From Anomaloglossus baeobatrachus (taxonomy: Eukaryota > Chordata > Amphibia > Anura > Aromobatidae), in the NCBI RefSeq assembly GCF_048569485.1, contig NC_134354.1, forward strand, positions 332,423,643 through 332,487,642: a DNA stretch of 64,000 nt. Reading direction: 5' to 3'. Made by a program: the position numbers and the translations under genes. This document shows, in pieces, positions 1-11,009 of this stretch (the stretch's first letter is position 1; each line of letters opens with the position of its first letter). The notes below the pieces were generated by a model. It did not search any database and was not told the origin of the DNA. It was given only the letters and a program-made list of their open reading frames with translations.

Positions 1-657
1 AGTTAGTAATTGCAATCCAATAGTTTTTCTTTTTTTCCCTTTACTTATAAAGAGTTTCACGCAGATGCATTCCTATGGACACTGATATCAGAGTTTTGTT
101 TCGTTTTTTCTTTCAGTGAGTGTGGGTGTGGGCTTAGCCTTAGGCAAGCTTCACGGCTCGTGTTTCACTCTTCATATACGGGCTGCCATTTCTGTACTGG
201 CCTATGAATCTCCTCACCTGAACTCAACAGCCTCATACGCTACGAATTGTGAAACTCTGACGTGTGACTCTGGCCTTACAGTTGTAAAAGAATATAAAAG
301 GTTGAATAGGTGGGTGAAACTCTTTTTTTTTGGAGGGGTGGAAATGGATGTGTGATGTTCCAATTAGAGAGAGGCCAATTTCCTTTGTATTCAGGTTACC
401 TCCAGACATTGAAGCCACAGTGCGTTTTTTTGTTTTCCTATTCTGCATGTGGTGAAACTGCAACATTTTTTACATGATTTTTGAAAATTGCACCACAGCC
501 GTGTGTGATCATAGTCTTGGAAAACCTGTAATTAGGCATTACTGTAAAAACATTAGGTCTTCATCTTGGAAAAATCTACTTAAACAGTAGTGGAACCTGA
601 GATTGTATTGAGTGAAGTATATCTAATTCAGATTCGAGTCTTAGTTAGATTTTGCTC
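1..657. other. Left edge, no gene seen
   Basis: AT-rich sequence upstream of the first transposon. Short open frames on both strands show no recognisable protein and no splice-bounded coding exon. I see no tandem repeat or terminal inverted repeat here. Confidence 0.5.
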
Positions 658-813
658 TACATTGAACAAAAATATAAACGCAACCCTTTGGTTTTTGCTC
701 CCATTTTTCATGAGCTGAACTGAAAGATCTAACACTTTTTCTATGTACACAAAAGGCCTTTTTCTTTTAAATATTGTTCACAAATATGTCTAAATTTGTC
801 TAAATCTGTGTTA

Positions 814-1371
814 AGCCTGCTTTACATGCTGTAATTTCTCGTGCGATCGCACCCGCCCCCATCGTTTGTACGGCACGGGCAATTTCTTGCCCGTCTCGCA
901 CAAACTCGTAACCCCGTCACACGTACTTACCTCCCGAATGACCTCGCTGTGGGTGGCAAACATCCTCTTCCTGAAGGGGGAGGGACATTCGGCGTCACAG
1001 CGACGTCACACAGCGGCTGGCCAATAGAAGCGGAGGGGCGGAGATGAGCGGGACGTAACATCCCGCCCACCTCCTTCCTTCCGCATTGCCGGCGGGACGC
1101 AAGTAAGCTGCAGTTCATCGTTCCCAGGGTGTCACACGGAGCGACGTGTGCTGCCTCGGGAATGATGAACAACCGGAGCACAGAAGGAAGTTCGATTTTT
1201 TGAAAATGAGTGACGTGTCAACGAGCAACGATAAGGTGAGTATTTTTGCTCGTTCACAGTCGCTCATTTGTGTTACACGCTACGATATGTCAAACGAGGC
1301 CGGATGTGCGTCACTAACGACGTGACCCCGACGACATATCGTTTGATATATCATAACGTGTAAAGCCCGCT
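814..1371. mobile_element. MITE with TTA target duplication (GCTTTACA family)
   Basis: A 558-bp non-coding insertion in the Tc1 element, flanked by TTA at 811-813 and 1372-1374. Ends are inverted: AGCCTGCTTTACATG at left, and the reverse complement of the right end reads AGCGGGCTTTACACG. It is GC-rich and resembles the element at 16835-17387. The 3-bp TTA target suggests a PIF/Harbinger-type transposase in trans; that assignment is inference. Confidence 0.8.
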
Positions 1372-1374
1372 TTA

Positions 1375-1766
1375 GGCTGGAGTCACACTAGCGTATGGTA
1401 TCTGATGCGCGTGCATTGGAAGTGATATGCTAATGACCCTCTGCTCCTGCTCTACTACAAGCGTGTGCGATTGGATCACAGCTGTGGAGAAGAGGTAGGG
1501 ATTAATCTCCCTATCTCCTCCATTGTCAGCCTGTGCCTATATCACACTGCACTTGGATGTCATCCGAGTGCAGTCCAATGTTTCACACATCCATAGACTT
1601 GTATGGGTGTGAGTGAGCCGGGACTCACAGAAAATTGCAGCATGTTGCGATTTTTTCCTCAGTCCATTTAGGGCTAACAAAAAACTCGCAGGTGTGAGCT
1701 GCAGCATTGTTTTATGTGGGGCCGAGTGCAATGCGAGATTTTCATACGGCTATGTAACTGTGCCCT
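1375..1766. mobile_element. MITE with TTA target duplication (AGTCACAC family)
   Basis: A 392-bp non-coding insertion starting immediately after the TTA that closes the preceding MITE and ending at TTA 1767-1769, after which Tc1 sequence resumes (GTGAGAACTTCTCC). The ends are inverted relatives (GGCTGGAGTCACAC; right end reverse complement AGGGCACAGTTACA). A related, interrupted copy occupies 10465-15169. Confidence 0.75.
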
Positions 1767-1868
1767 TTAGTGAGAACTTCTCCTTTATCAAGCTAATCTA
1801 TCCACCTGACAGGTGTGGAATATCACAATGCTGATTAGGCAGCATGATTATTGCACAGGTGTGCCTTA

Positions 1869-2363
1869 AGGTACTGTCACACATATCGAGATCGCTAGCG
1901 AGATCGCAGCTGAGTGACGGTTTCTGTGACGCAGTAGCGATCCCGTTAGCGATCTTGTTATGTGTGACACCTACCAGCGATCAGGCCCCTGCTGTGAGAT
2001 CTCTAGTCGTTGCAGAATGGTCCAGGCCATTTTCTTCAAAGGCAATGTCCTGCTGGGCAGGACACATCGCTGTGTTTGACACTGTGTGACAGGGTCACAG
2101 TGACTGCTGAGATCGTTATACAGGTCGCTACTGCGACCTGTATTGTTCCTGCATCGCTGGTAAGATCTGACTGTGTGACATCTCACCTGTGACCTCCCAG
2201 CGACTTACCTGCGATCCCTATTAGGTCGCATCGTTTTCGGGATCGCTGGTAAGATCTGACTGTGTGACATCTCACCAGCGAACTCCCAGCGACTTACCTG
2301 CGATCCCTATCAGGTCGCATCGTTTTCGGGATCGCTGGTAAGTCGGTGTGTGTGACTGGGCCT
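1869..2363. mobile_element. MITE with TTA target duplication (GCGATC family)
   Basis: A 495-bp insertion flanked by TTA at 1866-1868 and 2364-2366. Inverted ends are AGGTACTGTCACACA and, from the right, AGGCCCAGTCACACA. The body is packed with GCGATC-like self-complementary segments. Relatives lie at 34089-34701, 34758-35160 and 35164-35889. The Tc1 sequence reads through cleanly when this block and one TTA are removed. Confidence 0.85.
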
Positions 2364-3735
2364 TTAGGCTGATCACAATAAAAGGCAAAAAAATGTGATG
2401 TTTTATCACACTGCACAATGCCACAGATGTCGCAAGTTTTGAGGTAGCGTACAATTGGCGTGCTGACTGCAGGAATGTCCACCAGAGCTGTTTCCTGTGA
2501 ATTGAATGTTTTTTTCGCAACCATAAACCATCTCCAAAGGCATTTCAGAGAATTTGGCAATACATCCAACCGTCCTCACAACCGACCACGTGTAACCACA
2601 CAAGCCCAGGACCTGAACATCCAGAATCTGCACCTCCAAGATCACCTGAGATCGGCCATTCAGACAGTTGGTGCAACAGTCGGCTTGCATAAAAAAAGAA
2701 TTTCTGCACAAACTGTCAGAAACCGTCTCAGGGAGGCTCATCTTGCTGCTCATCGTCATCATCGGGGTCTCCCCCTGACTGCAGTTATCGTCTTAATTAA
2801 CTTCAGTGGACAAATGCTCACATTCGATGGCATTTGGCACGTTGGAGAGCCGTTCTTTTCACGGTTGAATCCTGGTTTTCACTGTACGAGGGAGATGGCA
2901 CACAGTGTACAGCGTCGTGTGGGTGAGTGGTTTGCTGATGTCAACGTTGTGAATCGAGTAATCCATGGTGGCGGTGGGGTTATGGTATGGGCAGGCACAT
3001 GTTATGGACAATGAACACAGGTGCATTTTATTGATGCCATTTTGAATGCACAATAATACAGTAATGAGATCCTGAAACCCATTTTCGTGCCGTTCATTCA
3101 CGACCATCATCTCATGTTACAGCATGACAATGCACAGCGCCATGTTGCAAGGATCTGTCCACAATTCCTGAAAGCTGAAAACATCCCAGCTCTTACTTAG
3201 CCAGCATACTCACGTCACCCATTGAGCATATGTGCGATGCTCTGAATTGGCGTATACGACAGCGAGTTCACGTTCCTGCCAATATTCAGCAACTTCGCTC
3301 AGCCATTGAAGAGGGGTGGACCAACATGTCACAGGCCACAATCAACAACCTCATCAAACGCTGTGTGAAGGAGATGTGTTGCACTGCATAAGGCAAATGG
3401 TGGTCACTCCAAATATTGATTTCTGATCCCCGTGAACTCTTACCAATACTGTACAACTGTACATTTTTTTTGCCTTTCATTGTGGCCAGACTAAGGCACA
3501 CCTGTGGGATAATCATGTTGCCTAATCAGCATCTTGCTATGAGGTGATGTGACCTGTGAGGTGGATGGATTATCTCAGGAAAGGACAAGTGCTCACTAAC
3601 AGATTCAGACAAATTTGTGAATATTTGTGAGAAAAAGGCCTGTGGTGTACATAGTAAAATAATAGATCTTAGAACTCAGCTCATGAAAAATGGGAGCAAA
3701 ACCAAAAGGGTTGTGTTTTATTTTTGTTCAGTGTA

Positions 3736-4181
3736 TTTACAATAATAAATCTTTTGGATTGTTGTGTTGGTATACTATATGCGATCCTGGTCTAGCTTTC
3801 ACTATGGTACTCTTTTGCGCCATCCTCTTCTGACTACTAGGAAGATGGCACCCTTGTCTAGCTGCCCAGGAGTACCAATCTGCATGTCGGAACAGACAAT
3901 TCTTTTGTATGTATATTGCACTGTTTTATTTGCACGCTTTTTCTTTTTTTTATAAGTGAGAGCAAATAGGATATTTTAAGAAAAGAGATTATGTTCTACC
4001 TGTCCCCGTCTGGAGTTGGCTGCAACAAACAAAAGAATGTTATAGGCAAGTGGGAACTTGAAACTGAGTGAGCAACTACAGAAAGCATGACAAAAAGGAG
4101 GGAGGGAAGAGGAGGAGGAATGGACAGCATGAAGGATCTTGGCAACACAGTTTCTTGAGGATCAGAGCCTTCCTGGCCAGG
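3736..4181 (+). promoter_or_regulatory. RAB42 upstream region and probable 5' UTR
   Basis: Sequence between the Tc1 element and the RAB42 start. I see no TATA box at a convincing place and no CpG island. The reading frame of RAB42 is open back to an ATG at 4068, so the 5' UTR or a longer N-terminus lies here, but the upstream residues (lysine and arginine rich) do not look like a Rab protein. The promoter is not identified. Confidence 0.35.
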
Positions 4182-4396
4182 ATGGCATGTTCATGGGACT
4201 TTCAGTTTCGAGTGCTATTATTAGGCGACTCTGGGGTAGGCAAGACTTCCCTCCTGAGGAGATACACAGAGGAAGAGTTTACAGACACCACAGGGCCCAC
4301 TGTAGGGGTAGACTTCTGCTCCCGCATAGAAGAGCCTGAGGCTGGAGTTAAAGTCAGGCTGCAGTTCTGGGACACAGCTGGCCAGGAGCGTTACCG
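4182..4396 (+). CDS. rab42: RAB42, Rab-family small GTPase, coding exon 1
   Basis: Encodes residues 1-71 and two bases of codon 72 of a 204-residue Rab GTPase that cycles between GDP and GTP on membranes. The start MACSWDFQFRV is chosen because Rab39/42 proteins begin about 14 residues before the P-loop; the frame stays open to an ATG at 4068 but those residues have no Rab character. The exon holds the P-loop GDSGVGKT (residues 15-22), the switch I segment TVGVDF and the switch II start WDTAGQERYR, with D64 and Q68 in place. It ends in a GTGAGG donor at 4397. The two-exon structure, with the intron just after the DTAGQE motif, is that of the RAB39/RAB42 group. The position beside TAF12 favours RAB42, as in human. 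Confidence 0.93.
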
Positions 4397-5295
4397 GTGA
4401 GGAGAATTTAATCTATTATATGGTGAACAATAAAACATGTTGCAATATTGTTTTTCTATTTCCTGGTGTGTATATGAATATGTTTGTTTCTGTAAAAATG
4501 TGGGTAATCTATTCCCATCCGCTATCAACACCACAGAAAAATATATGTAGAAATTAGCCGCTAGTGCAAAGCTGCCCAAAGACCTAATAAGTGTGAATGA
4601 CAGCTGGTAAGATAATTGGTTTATGATCGGCAGAGATTTGTCTCATTGGTAATGGATTAGATGTATCTATAAAACCTAATTAATCAATACTAGTCAACAT
4701 TATGTTCAAGTGCACCATTCTGCAAATTTGCACAATTGCTATGGTCCTTATAAAACCGGATGCTCGCGTACCACCTTGGATTCAGAACTTATGAGGATTA
4801 GTTCTTCCAGGACACCTTCTTTTAAGAATAAATGTAGCAGAATACCGCTGTGGATCAATGTACCACAAATTTCATATCCAGCAAGTGTCAATTTTTGCTG
4901 TGTATTTTCTCTGCAGCCTGTGAGGCTTATTGGAATTTCATTTGCCGTGCCGTTACTATAATGCACAGCGGATATTGACAAACAAATCTGCAGCAGAAAT
5001 CCATGGGAATGTACCTTGAAGCCAGCCAAGAATCCAGATTACAGATTTTTATAGTCTGTGAAACCCTATCAGCGATGATATTTGTGTCAAATCCATGTGA
5101 TTTTTTTTATGGTGATTATTTCAAGTCGACGCAATTTCTTTCTCTTTAGGGTCCATAGAAATCAATTATTATATTGTATGAACTGTGATACTGAATTGCA
5201 ATCTAACTTTTTTTTTTGTAGTCTTCAAAAGATTAAAAAACAGCTTCTATGCATGTCTTTTTATTCATTTCACAGTATTACATGATAGCACTATT
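4397..5295 (+). other. RAB42 intron, first part, nothing recognised
   Basis: AT-rich intronic sequence following the donor. No exon with matching splice sites and no element with paired ends was found. Confidence 0.5.
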
Positions 5296-7229
5296 AGGGT
5301 TGAGTGGACCCGTCGCCCCCAAACTCCATATAAGTCAATGGGGATCCCAACTTCTGTGCTGTAAAATGGTTGTAGTAATGAAGCAAAATGGAGGCAATTG
5401 CACTGAAAACATGGATATGCAATATATGGGCAAAAAACGGCAGGTAAAACAGAGTGCTGTAACCCTCAGCTGTCTGTTTTCCTTGGCTGGTTATGAAAAA
5501 TAGACAAAATTCCAAGCTATTTTTTAAATTATTTAAAAAAAAATTTAAAAAAAATGGTGTGGGCTTTCCCAAGGTACAGCAGACAGCTGGGGGCTATTAT
5601 TATCAGGGTGGGAACACCCATGTTAATTTGGCCCTTCGTGCCCTAAAAATAGCAGCCCCCAGCCGCCCGAGTAGTGGTGCATCCATTAGATACGCCAATT
5701 CTTGTACTTCACACAGCTCTTCCCGATTGCCCTGGTTGGTTGGCAATCGGGGTAAGGGTATGTGCGCACATTGCGTTCTGGCTTGACAAACAAAACGCAG
5801 CGTTTTGTCACTACATGTGCGTTTCAAAAAGCATCCAAAACGCTGCATTTTGGATGAAGATTGGATGCGTTCTGGATGCTTGCTCTCCCACAGACAGAGG
5901 GAAAAGCATCCAAAACGCACAAAAGAAGTGACATATTGCTTTTTAGAACGCATCGATTTTGTAAAAAATTTGGCATCCAAAATGCTGCGTTTCAAAACGC
6001 AACGGGCGCATGGAATTTGCTTAATTGTCAGACTTTGCTGGGGATGCACAACGCATGCGTTTACGCTGCAGTTTAAAATGCTGCGTAAACGCATAAAAAA
6101 AACGCAACCTACGCACACAGCCTAATACTTGTGGGGTTGACATCAGCTGTGAATTGACAGCTGACCTCATGCCCAGGGGTTAGTAATGGGGACATGTCTA
6201 TCAGACACCCTCTTTACTAACCCGACAAGTATAGAGTTAAAAAAGCTTACAGACCCGGAAAGAAAAGTTTATTTAAATAAAGGCTCCCCTACACTCCCTT
6301 GTTCACCAATTTATTACTTCCAAATAAATCCTTGAAGTTCCGAAGTGATCTAAAGAGTAATGTCCCACGACATCCATGGATTTCTATGGAGCTCCGTTCT
6401 GAAATAATTACTCTTTGGATTACATCGGAACTTCCAGGATTTATTTTGAAGCAATACATTGGTCAATGAGGGCATGTGGGGGAGTCTTTATTGAAAAACT
6501 TTTTTTTTTCTCCTGTGTGTCTATTTATTTTTTTTTTTAACGCTATACTTGCCGGGTTAGTAATGGAGGTATGTGGTAGATGCATATCCATTACTAACCC
6601 CTGGGCTGGTTGTCAGCTGTCGATTCACAGCTGACCTCAACCCCACAAGTATTTTCCCAATTGCCACAATCGGGGTAATACTTGTGGGGTATTTGTGTAG
6701 GCTGGGAAGGCCCCAACAACCATGGGCCTTCCCACGCTGAAAATACCAGCCTCAGCTGTCTGCTTTACCTTGGCTGGTTTTAAAAAAAAAATAAAAAAAA
6801 AAAATAAGGGGACCCAACGTGTTTTTTTTTTTTTTTACAATTATTTAAATAAATTATTTAAAAATTACATTGTGTGTTCCAATCTATTTTTGTTGACCAG
6901 CCAAGGTAAAGCTGACAGCTGAGGGTTGCAGCCCGTAGCCGTCTGTTTTACCTGCGCTGGTTATCAAAAATAGGGGGTAGCTCACATAATTTTTTTGTTT
7001 AATCTTTATTGTTCAGAGCAGCATACAGTCATCTTCTCATGCAATAAAGCTTGTTGATTGGCTGCGTAGCCTTTCAACAAACTTTATTAACACACGAACA
7101 GTACCCGAACACCAAGCGTAGACACAGACTATTTTTTTTGTAAAGGTCCATGTTTGATTCCGATTCCTGGACACCCGCTTTCCAGTATGAACCCTGAAAC
7201 TTTACAGTTCGGGTTTGCTCATCCCTAAT
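5296..7229. mobile_element. Unclassified interspersed element with short inverted ends
   Basis: Starts TTAGGGTTGAGTGGACCCG; the reverse complement of its right end reads TTAGGGATGAGCAAACCCG. The interior has repeated phrases around GGCTGGTTTTAAAAA and poly-A/T runs and no coding frame. A stretch of similar wording recurs at 42340-42760 inside another element. A MITE is inserted at 5756-6122. Class is unknown to me. Confidence 0.5.
5756..6122. mobile_element. MITE with TAA target duplication (TATGTGCGCAC family)
   Basis: Flanked by TAA at 5753-5755 and 6123-6125. Inverted ends are GGGTATGTGCGCACATTGCG and, from the right, GGCTGTGTGCGTAGGTTGCG. The interior is rich in AACGCAGCGTTTT palindromes. 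Relatives in this window are at 25472-25811 and 33452-33816. Confidence 0.8.
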
Positions 7230-7823
7230 CACTAAACTATCCACATCTAATTTAGCATTGTCTATGGCACGATTAGTATTACCGCTCAGCACCAAAATGT
7301 TGCAATACAAAATACAATCCATTTAAAATGTTAAAGGGATAGTCTATTACATTCCACCAATTACTTCAATAGGAGCTGCTAAGATATGGCTGCTGGTAAT
7401 AACCAATAGATAGGTATGCCCACTGATCTGCTATTGATGATCTATCACCGGCATAAGTCAGTGATGTCATTGTAGTGGAAAACCTTTTTAAAGGTACATT
7501 CCAGTCAAACTTAAAATAGATTATATGCAGTTTTCCCTTAAACCGTATTCGGAAGTGTCTAGGAACAGACAGTCTTCTGTATGTAGGCGTCTGGTGCCTC
7601 AATAACTCACTGGAAGGTAATGCAGTGGTAGTGATTGAAATTAGTAAATTAATTCACTAGTGAAATTTTACAGAGTATCGTTATGATTGTCTTGTTATGT
7701 AACCAAAGTCAGCCTATAACCCAAGCTCTAACCTAAAAACCTCAGACAAGAAGCTGCTCTTTATGCCGCCTGACAGGTCATTATTCAAAACTGGTCAATT
7801 TTAATACCATAGAAGTAATGTAT

Positions 7824-7884
<61 letters not shown>

Positions 7885-8000
7885 AAGCTTTAGGCTCCCG
7901 CATGCACCATCATGAGACCATTCTCTTGTGGAACATAAATTTTATTTAGGGCTTCATAGACTATTAAAATGCTTGAAATTTTATGGACTAATTTTTTTTC
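7230..8000. other. RAB42 intron segment with (TA)n
   Basis: Mostly unrecognised sequence. A perfect (TA)n tract lies at about 7831-7877. Some palindromic wording around 7340-7500 suggests a further decayed MITE, but I could not pair its ends. Confidence 0.5.
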
Positions 8001-8004
8001 TTAA

Positions 8005-8404
8005 AGAGGTTGTCCACTACTATAACATTGATAGCCTGTCCTTAGGATAGGCCATCAATGTCTCATCGGCCAGGGTCCGACACCCCCGACGATCAGTTTA
8101 TCTCGATGCCGGTGGTAGCAGCAGGCGGAGAGAAATGCTCAGTCTTCTGACAGTGGCTGCAGCCGGGTACTGCACATCCACCTCCTATTGATTTAAATGG
8201 GAGGCTGATGTGCAGTAACAGTCTGCCGCCACGATCAGAAGACGGGGCAGCTCCGGAATTGGGCCTTTCCGTCCGCCTGCTGCCACCGCTAGCACCTAAG
8301 ACAGCTGATTGGAGGGGAATCCGGGTGTCGGACCCTGGCCCATCAGACATTGATTAACATATCCTAAGGATAGGCCATCAATGTTAAAGTAGTGAACAAC
8401 CTCT
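8005..8404. mobile_element. MITE with TTAA target duplication (GTTGTCCACTAC family), copy 1
   Basis: Flanked by TTAA at 8001-8004 and 8405-8408. Long inverted ends: AGAGGTTGTCCACTAC at left and AGAGGTTGTTCACTAC from the right, continuing into a shared GATAGGCCATCAATGT segment, so the 400-bp element is close to one large palindrome. The TTAA target suggests piggyBac-type mobilisation (inference). Confidence 0.85.
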
Positions 8405-8588
8405 TTAAAAAGGAAGGAATGCAAATGCTGCTCAAGTCAAACAAGGTACATATCCTGTGGCCATACAGTAAACCTTTTTTGTGTGCAGTGTCCCACTCTA
8501 TAGATAGGCTTCCACTGTGTGATAGGAAGCCTATGGCTGTTTTGAGTATATAAATTATAGAACAAAAAATGCTATCAAAAACACTTAA

Positions 8589-8983
8589 AGACGTTGTCCA
8601 CTACTTTAACATTGGTGGCCTATCCTTAGAATAGTTCATCAACGTCTAATTAGCTGGGGTACGGCACCCGACTTCCCCACCGATCAGTTATCAGTACCGG
8701 CCGGAAATGCTCAGTTCTGGAGCTGCCCCATCTTCTGATAGCGGCCAAGGCTGGTAACTGCATATCCACCTCAGATTCAAATCAATAGGAGGTGGATGTG
8801 CATTTCCCGGCACAGCCACCATCAGAAGACGGGGCTGCTCCGAAACTGAGCATTTCCTGCTGCCACCACCTCCACCAACAGCTGTTAATCAGCGAGGGTG
8901 CCAAGTGTCGGACCCTGGCCGATCAGACATTGATGACTTATCCTAAAAATAGGCCCTCAATGTTAAAGTATTGGACAACCTCT
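8589..8983. mobile_element. MITE with TTAA target (GTTGTCCACTAC family), copy 2
   Basis: Same family and orientation-free palindromic design as the copy about 180 bp upstream, with TTAA at 8585-8588 and a decayed AATT on the right. It is more diverged internally. The two copies bracket an otherwise unremarkable intron segment. Confidence 0.8.
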
Positions 8984-9280
8984 AATTTCTACATAACTGC
9001 CACAGATAATGCACTATTTCTGGCAGTCTCACAGAGGCCAAATTGGGCTCCACTGAAGTGCTGAATACAAATCCCCCATAGAAGTCATCTATCCTGTGGA
9101 GCTTGTTATAACCATAACACTGCATTAGGGGTAAAGAATTAAGCCAGAGGCAAAGTGGAATGTTTTTGCATTTCTTCATCAGCACCGGCAGTGTCAGGAC
9201 TACTTGCACACTGCAAGCAGAAGCAAGATGTATATACGCACAGTGTGTTCACTAGTAATCTTTCCTTTTCTTAATCCTAG

Positions 9281-9680
9281 GGCAGTGACACGCTCCTATT
9301 ACAGAAATGCTGCTTGTGTTATTCTTCTGTTTGACCTCACTGCACATAAAACTTTTGAAAGCATCCAAAACTGGCATCAGGAGGTAAAAGAGCGAGCTCA
9401 GCCGCATCCTCTTCTTTTCCTACTACTTGGAACTAAAAGTGATATTCATGAGAAGAGAAGTGTACCCCGAGAAGCAGCGCAGGGTCTGGCCGACTCTATA
9501 AGAGCACCGTACCTAGAGACCTCTGCACGGACTGGTAGCAATGTTTCTGCTGCACTTTCCCTGCTGTGCAGAGAACTGCTGAAAGCTGCAAGACAGGAGA
9601 GCCATACACCACTGGAGCATAGCTGTGTGGGATGTGCAGGGGACGAGGCGCCACAGAAAAATATGTCATGTACATGTTAA
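9281..9680 (+). CDS. rab42: RAB42, Rab-family small GTPase, coding exon 2
   Basis: Completes the Rab protein (residues 72-204). A pyrimidine-rich tract and TTAATCCTAG precede the exon, and the split arginine codon joins in frame (RYR|AVTRSYYRN). Visible family features are SYYRN, the NWHQEVKE segment close to mammalian RAB42, the G5 motif ETSA (151-154) and a C-terminal CTC for double geranylgeranylation. The G4 base-contact motif, normally NKxD, reads TKSD (residues 123-126); human RAB39/42 also lack the asparagine there (HKxD). The 4.9-kb intron before it holds only repeats and unrecognised sequence. A poly(A) signal follows at 9739. Confidence 0.95.
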
Positions 9681-9738
9681 AAATACAAGTAACATCTGTA
9701 GCTGCTTGGAAAAAAACCCCCTTAAGATCTTCTTAAAT

Positions 9739-9744
9739 AATAAA
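9739..9744 (+). promoter_or_regulatory. RAB42 poly(A) signal AATAAA
   Basis: The first AATAAA after the RAB42 stop, 59 bases downstream. Cleavage would be expected at about 9755-9770. Confidence 0.6.
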
Positions 9745-9780
9745 ACAAGATAATAATCTGTCAGAATAACATTAATAATC

Positions 9781-9786
9781 TTTAAT
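9781..9786 (-). promoter_or_regulatory. Candidate TAF12 poly(A) signal ATTAAA
   Basis: Reads ATTAAA on the - strand, 222 bases past the TAF12 stop codon. No AATAAA was seen on this strand between the stop and this point. Cleavage about 15-25 bases further would fall near 9760, at the same place as the expected RAB42 end. Confidence 0.45.
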
Positions 9787-10007
9787 CAAACAAGCCCGTC
9801 TTTTATATATATACAAAAAAGTAATGACAGCTTAACATATTCCCTGCCAGAGGGTTTTGTAACGCAGGACTAATATAAAGCCAAGTCCACATTAGATGTA
9901 TGGATTCATCTCCAAAAGTAGGCTCTTCTCTGAAGAGGTGGTGCCTGCACTGGTTCCTGCAGGACGAAGGAGTCAAACTAGGAGTGTGGGTATTACATCT
10001 GGGTATT

Positions 10008-10043
10008 CTACTTCTTCTGAGTTTTCTTTATTAAAGCCATTCT
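10008..10043 (-). CDS. taf12: TAF12 last coding exon
   Basis: Twelve codons reading RMALIKKTQKK and a TAG stop, following the acceptor CTCTCCTACAG. Human TAF12 ends RMALIRKTTKK, so the match and the phase (0, after ...EAHKQ) identify it. It is separated from the preceding exon by a 17.5-kb intron. The 3' UTR continues to about 9760. Confidence 0.93.
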   Translation of the reverse strand, partial: RMALIKKTQKK

Positions 10044-10205
10044 CTGTAGGAGAGAAGGAAAACGGATTAATGTATTGAGAATGCAAACAGAGAAGTGAAG
10101 AAAAACACCGCTTTATTAAATTTAACCCCTTAAGACGCTATGACAGCTATATGCATCAAGGAGCATGTCAATGTGTTTGGAGCAATCATTGCTATTACTG
10201 CCTGT

Positions 10206-10464
10206 TAACCCCTTCACCCCAGAGGTCTGTTTTCACCTGGTCATGGTCAATTTTTTCCATTCTGCCCAGAATCATTTTACGATTAAATAAGTCTGGAACA
10301 CTTCAACATATCCCAGAGAGTCTAAGAATGTCTTTTCGTGACATATATGATAGTTCATTCATGATAGTTGTAAATTTAGGACATTTTTTTGTGTTTATTT
10401 GCGAAAATATTGAAACTTGGTGAAGATTTTGCAATCTTAAAATTTTGAAATTTTATGCCCTTTA
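10206..10464. mobile_element. Start of a dispersed repeat beginning TTAACCCCTTCACCCC
   Basis: The opening TTAACCCCTTCACCCC is the same as that of the TTAA-flanked element at 26253-27466, followed by different AT-rich sequence. It is interrupted at 10465 by a MITE nest and seems to resume at 15170. The right end is not found with certainty. Non-coding. Confidence 0.45.
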
Positions 10465-11009
10465 GGCTGCGGCCACACGAGCTCTACTGCGAGTGCATCA
10501 CATGACACTCTGCTCCTGCTCTGCTGGAGTGTTAGGCTGCTTTCACACTAGGTTTTTTTTAACATGTGTCCTGAACATTTTTTTGGCAGCAAAAGTGGAT
10601 TGCTGTGTTTCCAAAGAGAAACGCATGCAAACGCAAGTGTTAGTTTATAGCAGTGATGGCGAACCTATGGCACGCGTGCCACCAGGGGCACGCAGAGCCC
10701 ATTCTGCTGGCACGCGTGCTGTCGCCTGATGCTGCCGCTTTGATCTGCTGGTGCAGTTGCGGCGGCAGATCAAACTGTGTTGGAGCGGAGGAGACATTTC
10801 TCCTCGCTCTGACACTCCTCCTACCCCAGGCTGCAGGTGTATTGCTTAGGAGACGGAGGAGCGTCAGCGAGTGGCGCCGGGGTAATGAGGTCTTCTGGCC
10901 GCGTGGGAACTGAGGACCCAGCAGCGCGCAGCGGGGGAGCGTGTGCTGGAAGGTAGGTTGTGTGTTGCTTTATTTTTTTTTTTTTATAACTCGTGTGCGG
11001 CTGTGCCAA

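Larger units (their letters stand above)
660..3733 (+). mobile_element. Tc1-like DNA transposon, degenerate, carrying three inserted MITEs
   Basis: The ends are inverted repeats: the left begins CATTGAACAAAAATATAAAC and the right ends with a decayed reverse complement (TTTTTGTTCAGTG), each bordered by TA, the Tc1/mariner target. After removing three insertions (814-1371, 1375-1766, 1869-2363) about 1.6 kb remains, the usual Tc1 length. From about 2406 to 3390 a decayed transposase reads in several frames on the + strand. It includes a helix-turn-helix-like segment (TRAVSCELNVFFATINHLQR) and later GGGGVMVWAG, typical of the Tc1 DDE domain. Stops and frameshifts make it inactive. Confidence 0.9.

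Noticed and set aside
2460-3014. A 184-codon host gene
   Set aside because: It is part of a decayed Tc1 transposase bounded by the element's inverted ends.
4068-4181. RAB42 start at the first ATG of the open frame
   Set aside because: The extra 38 residues are Lys/Arg rich and unlike any Rab N-terminus, whereas the ATG at 4182 gives the usual spacing to the P-loop.
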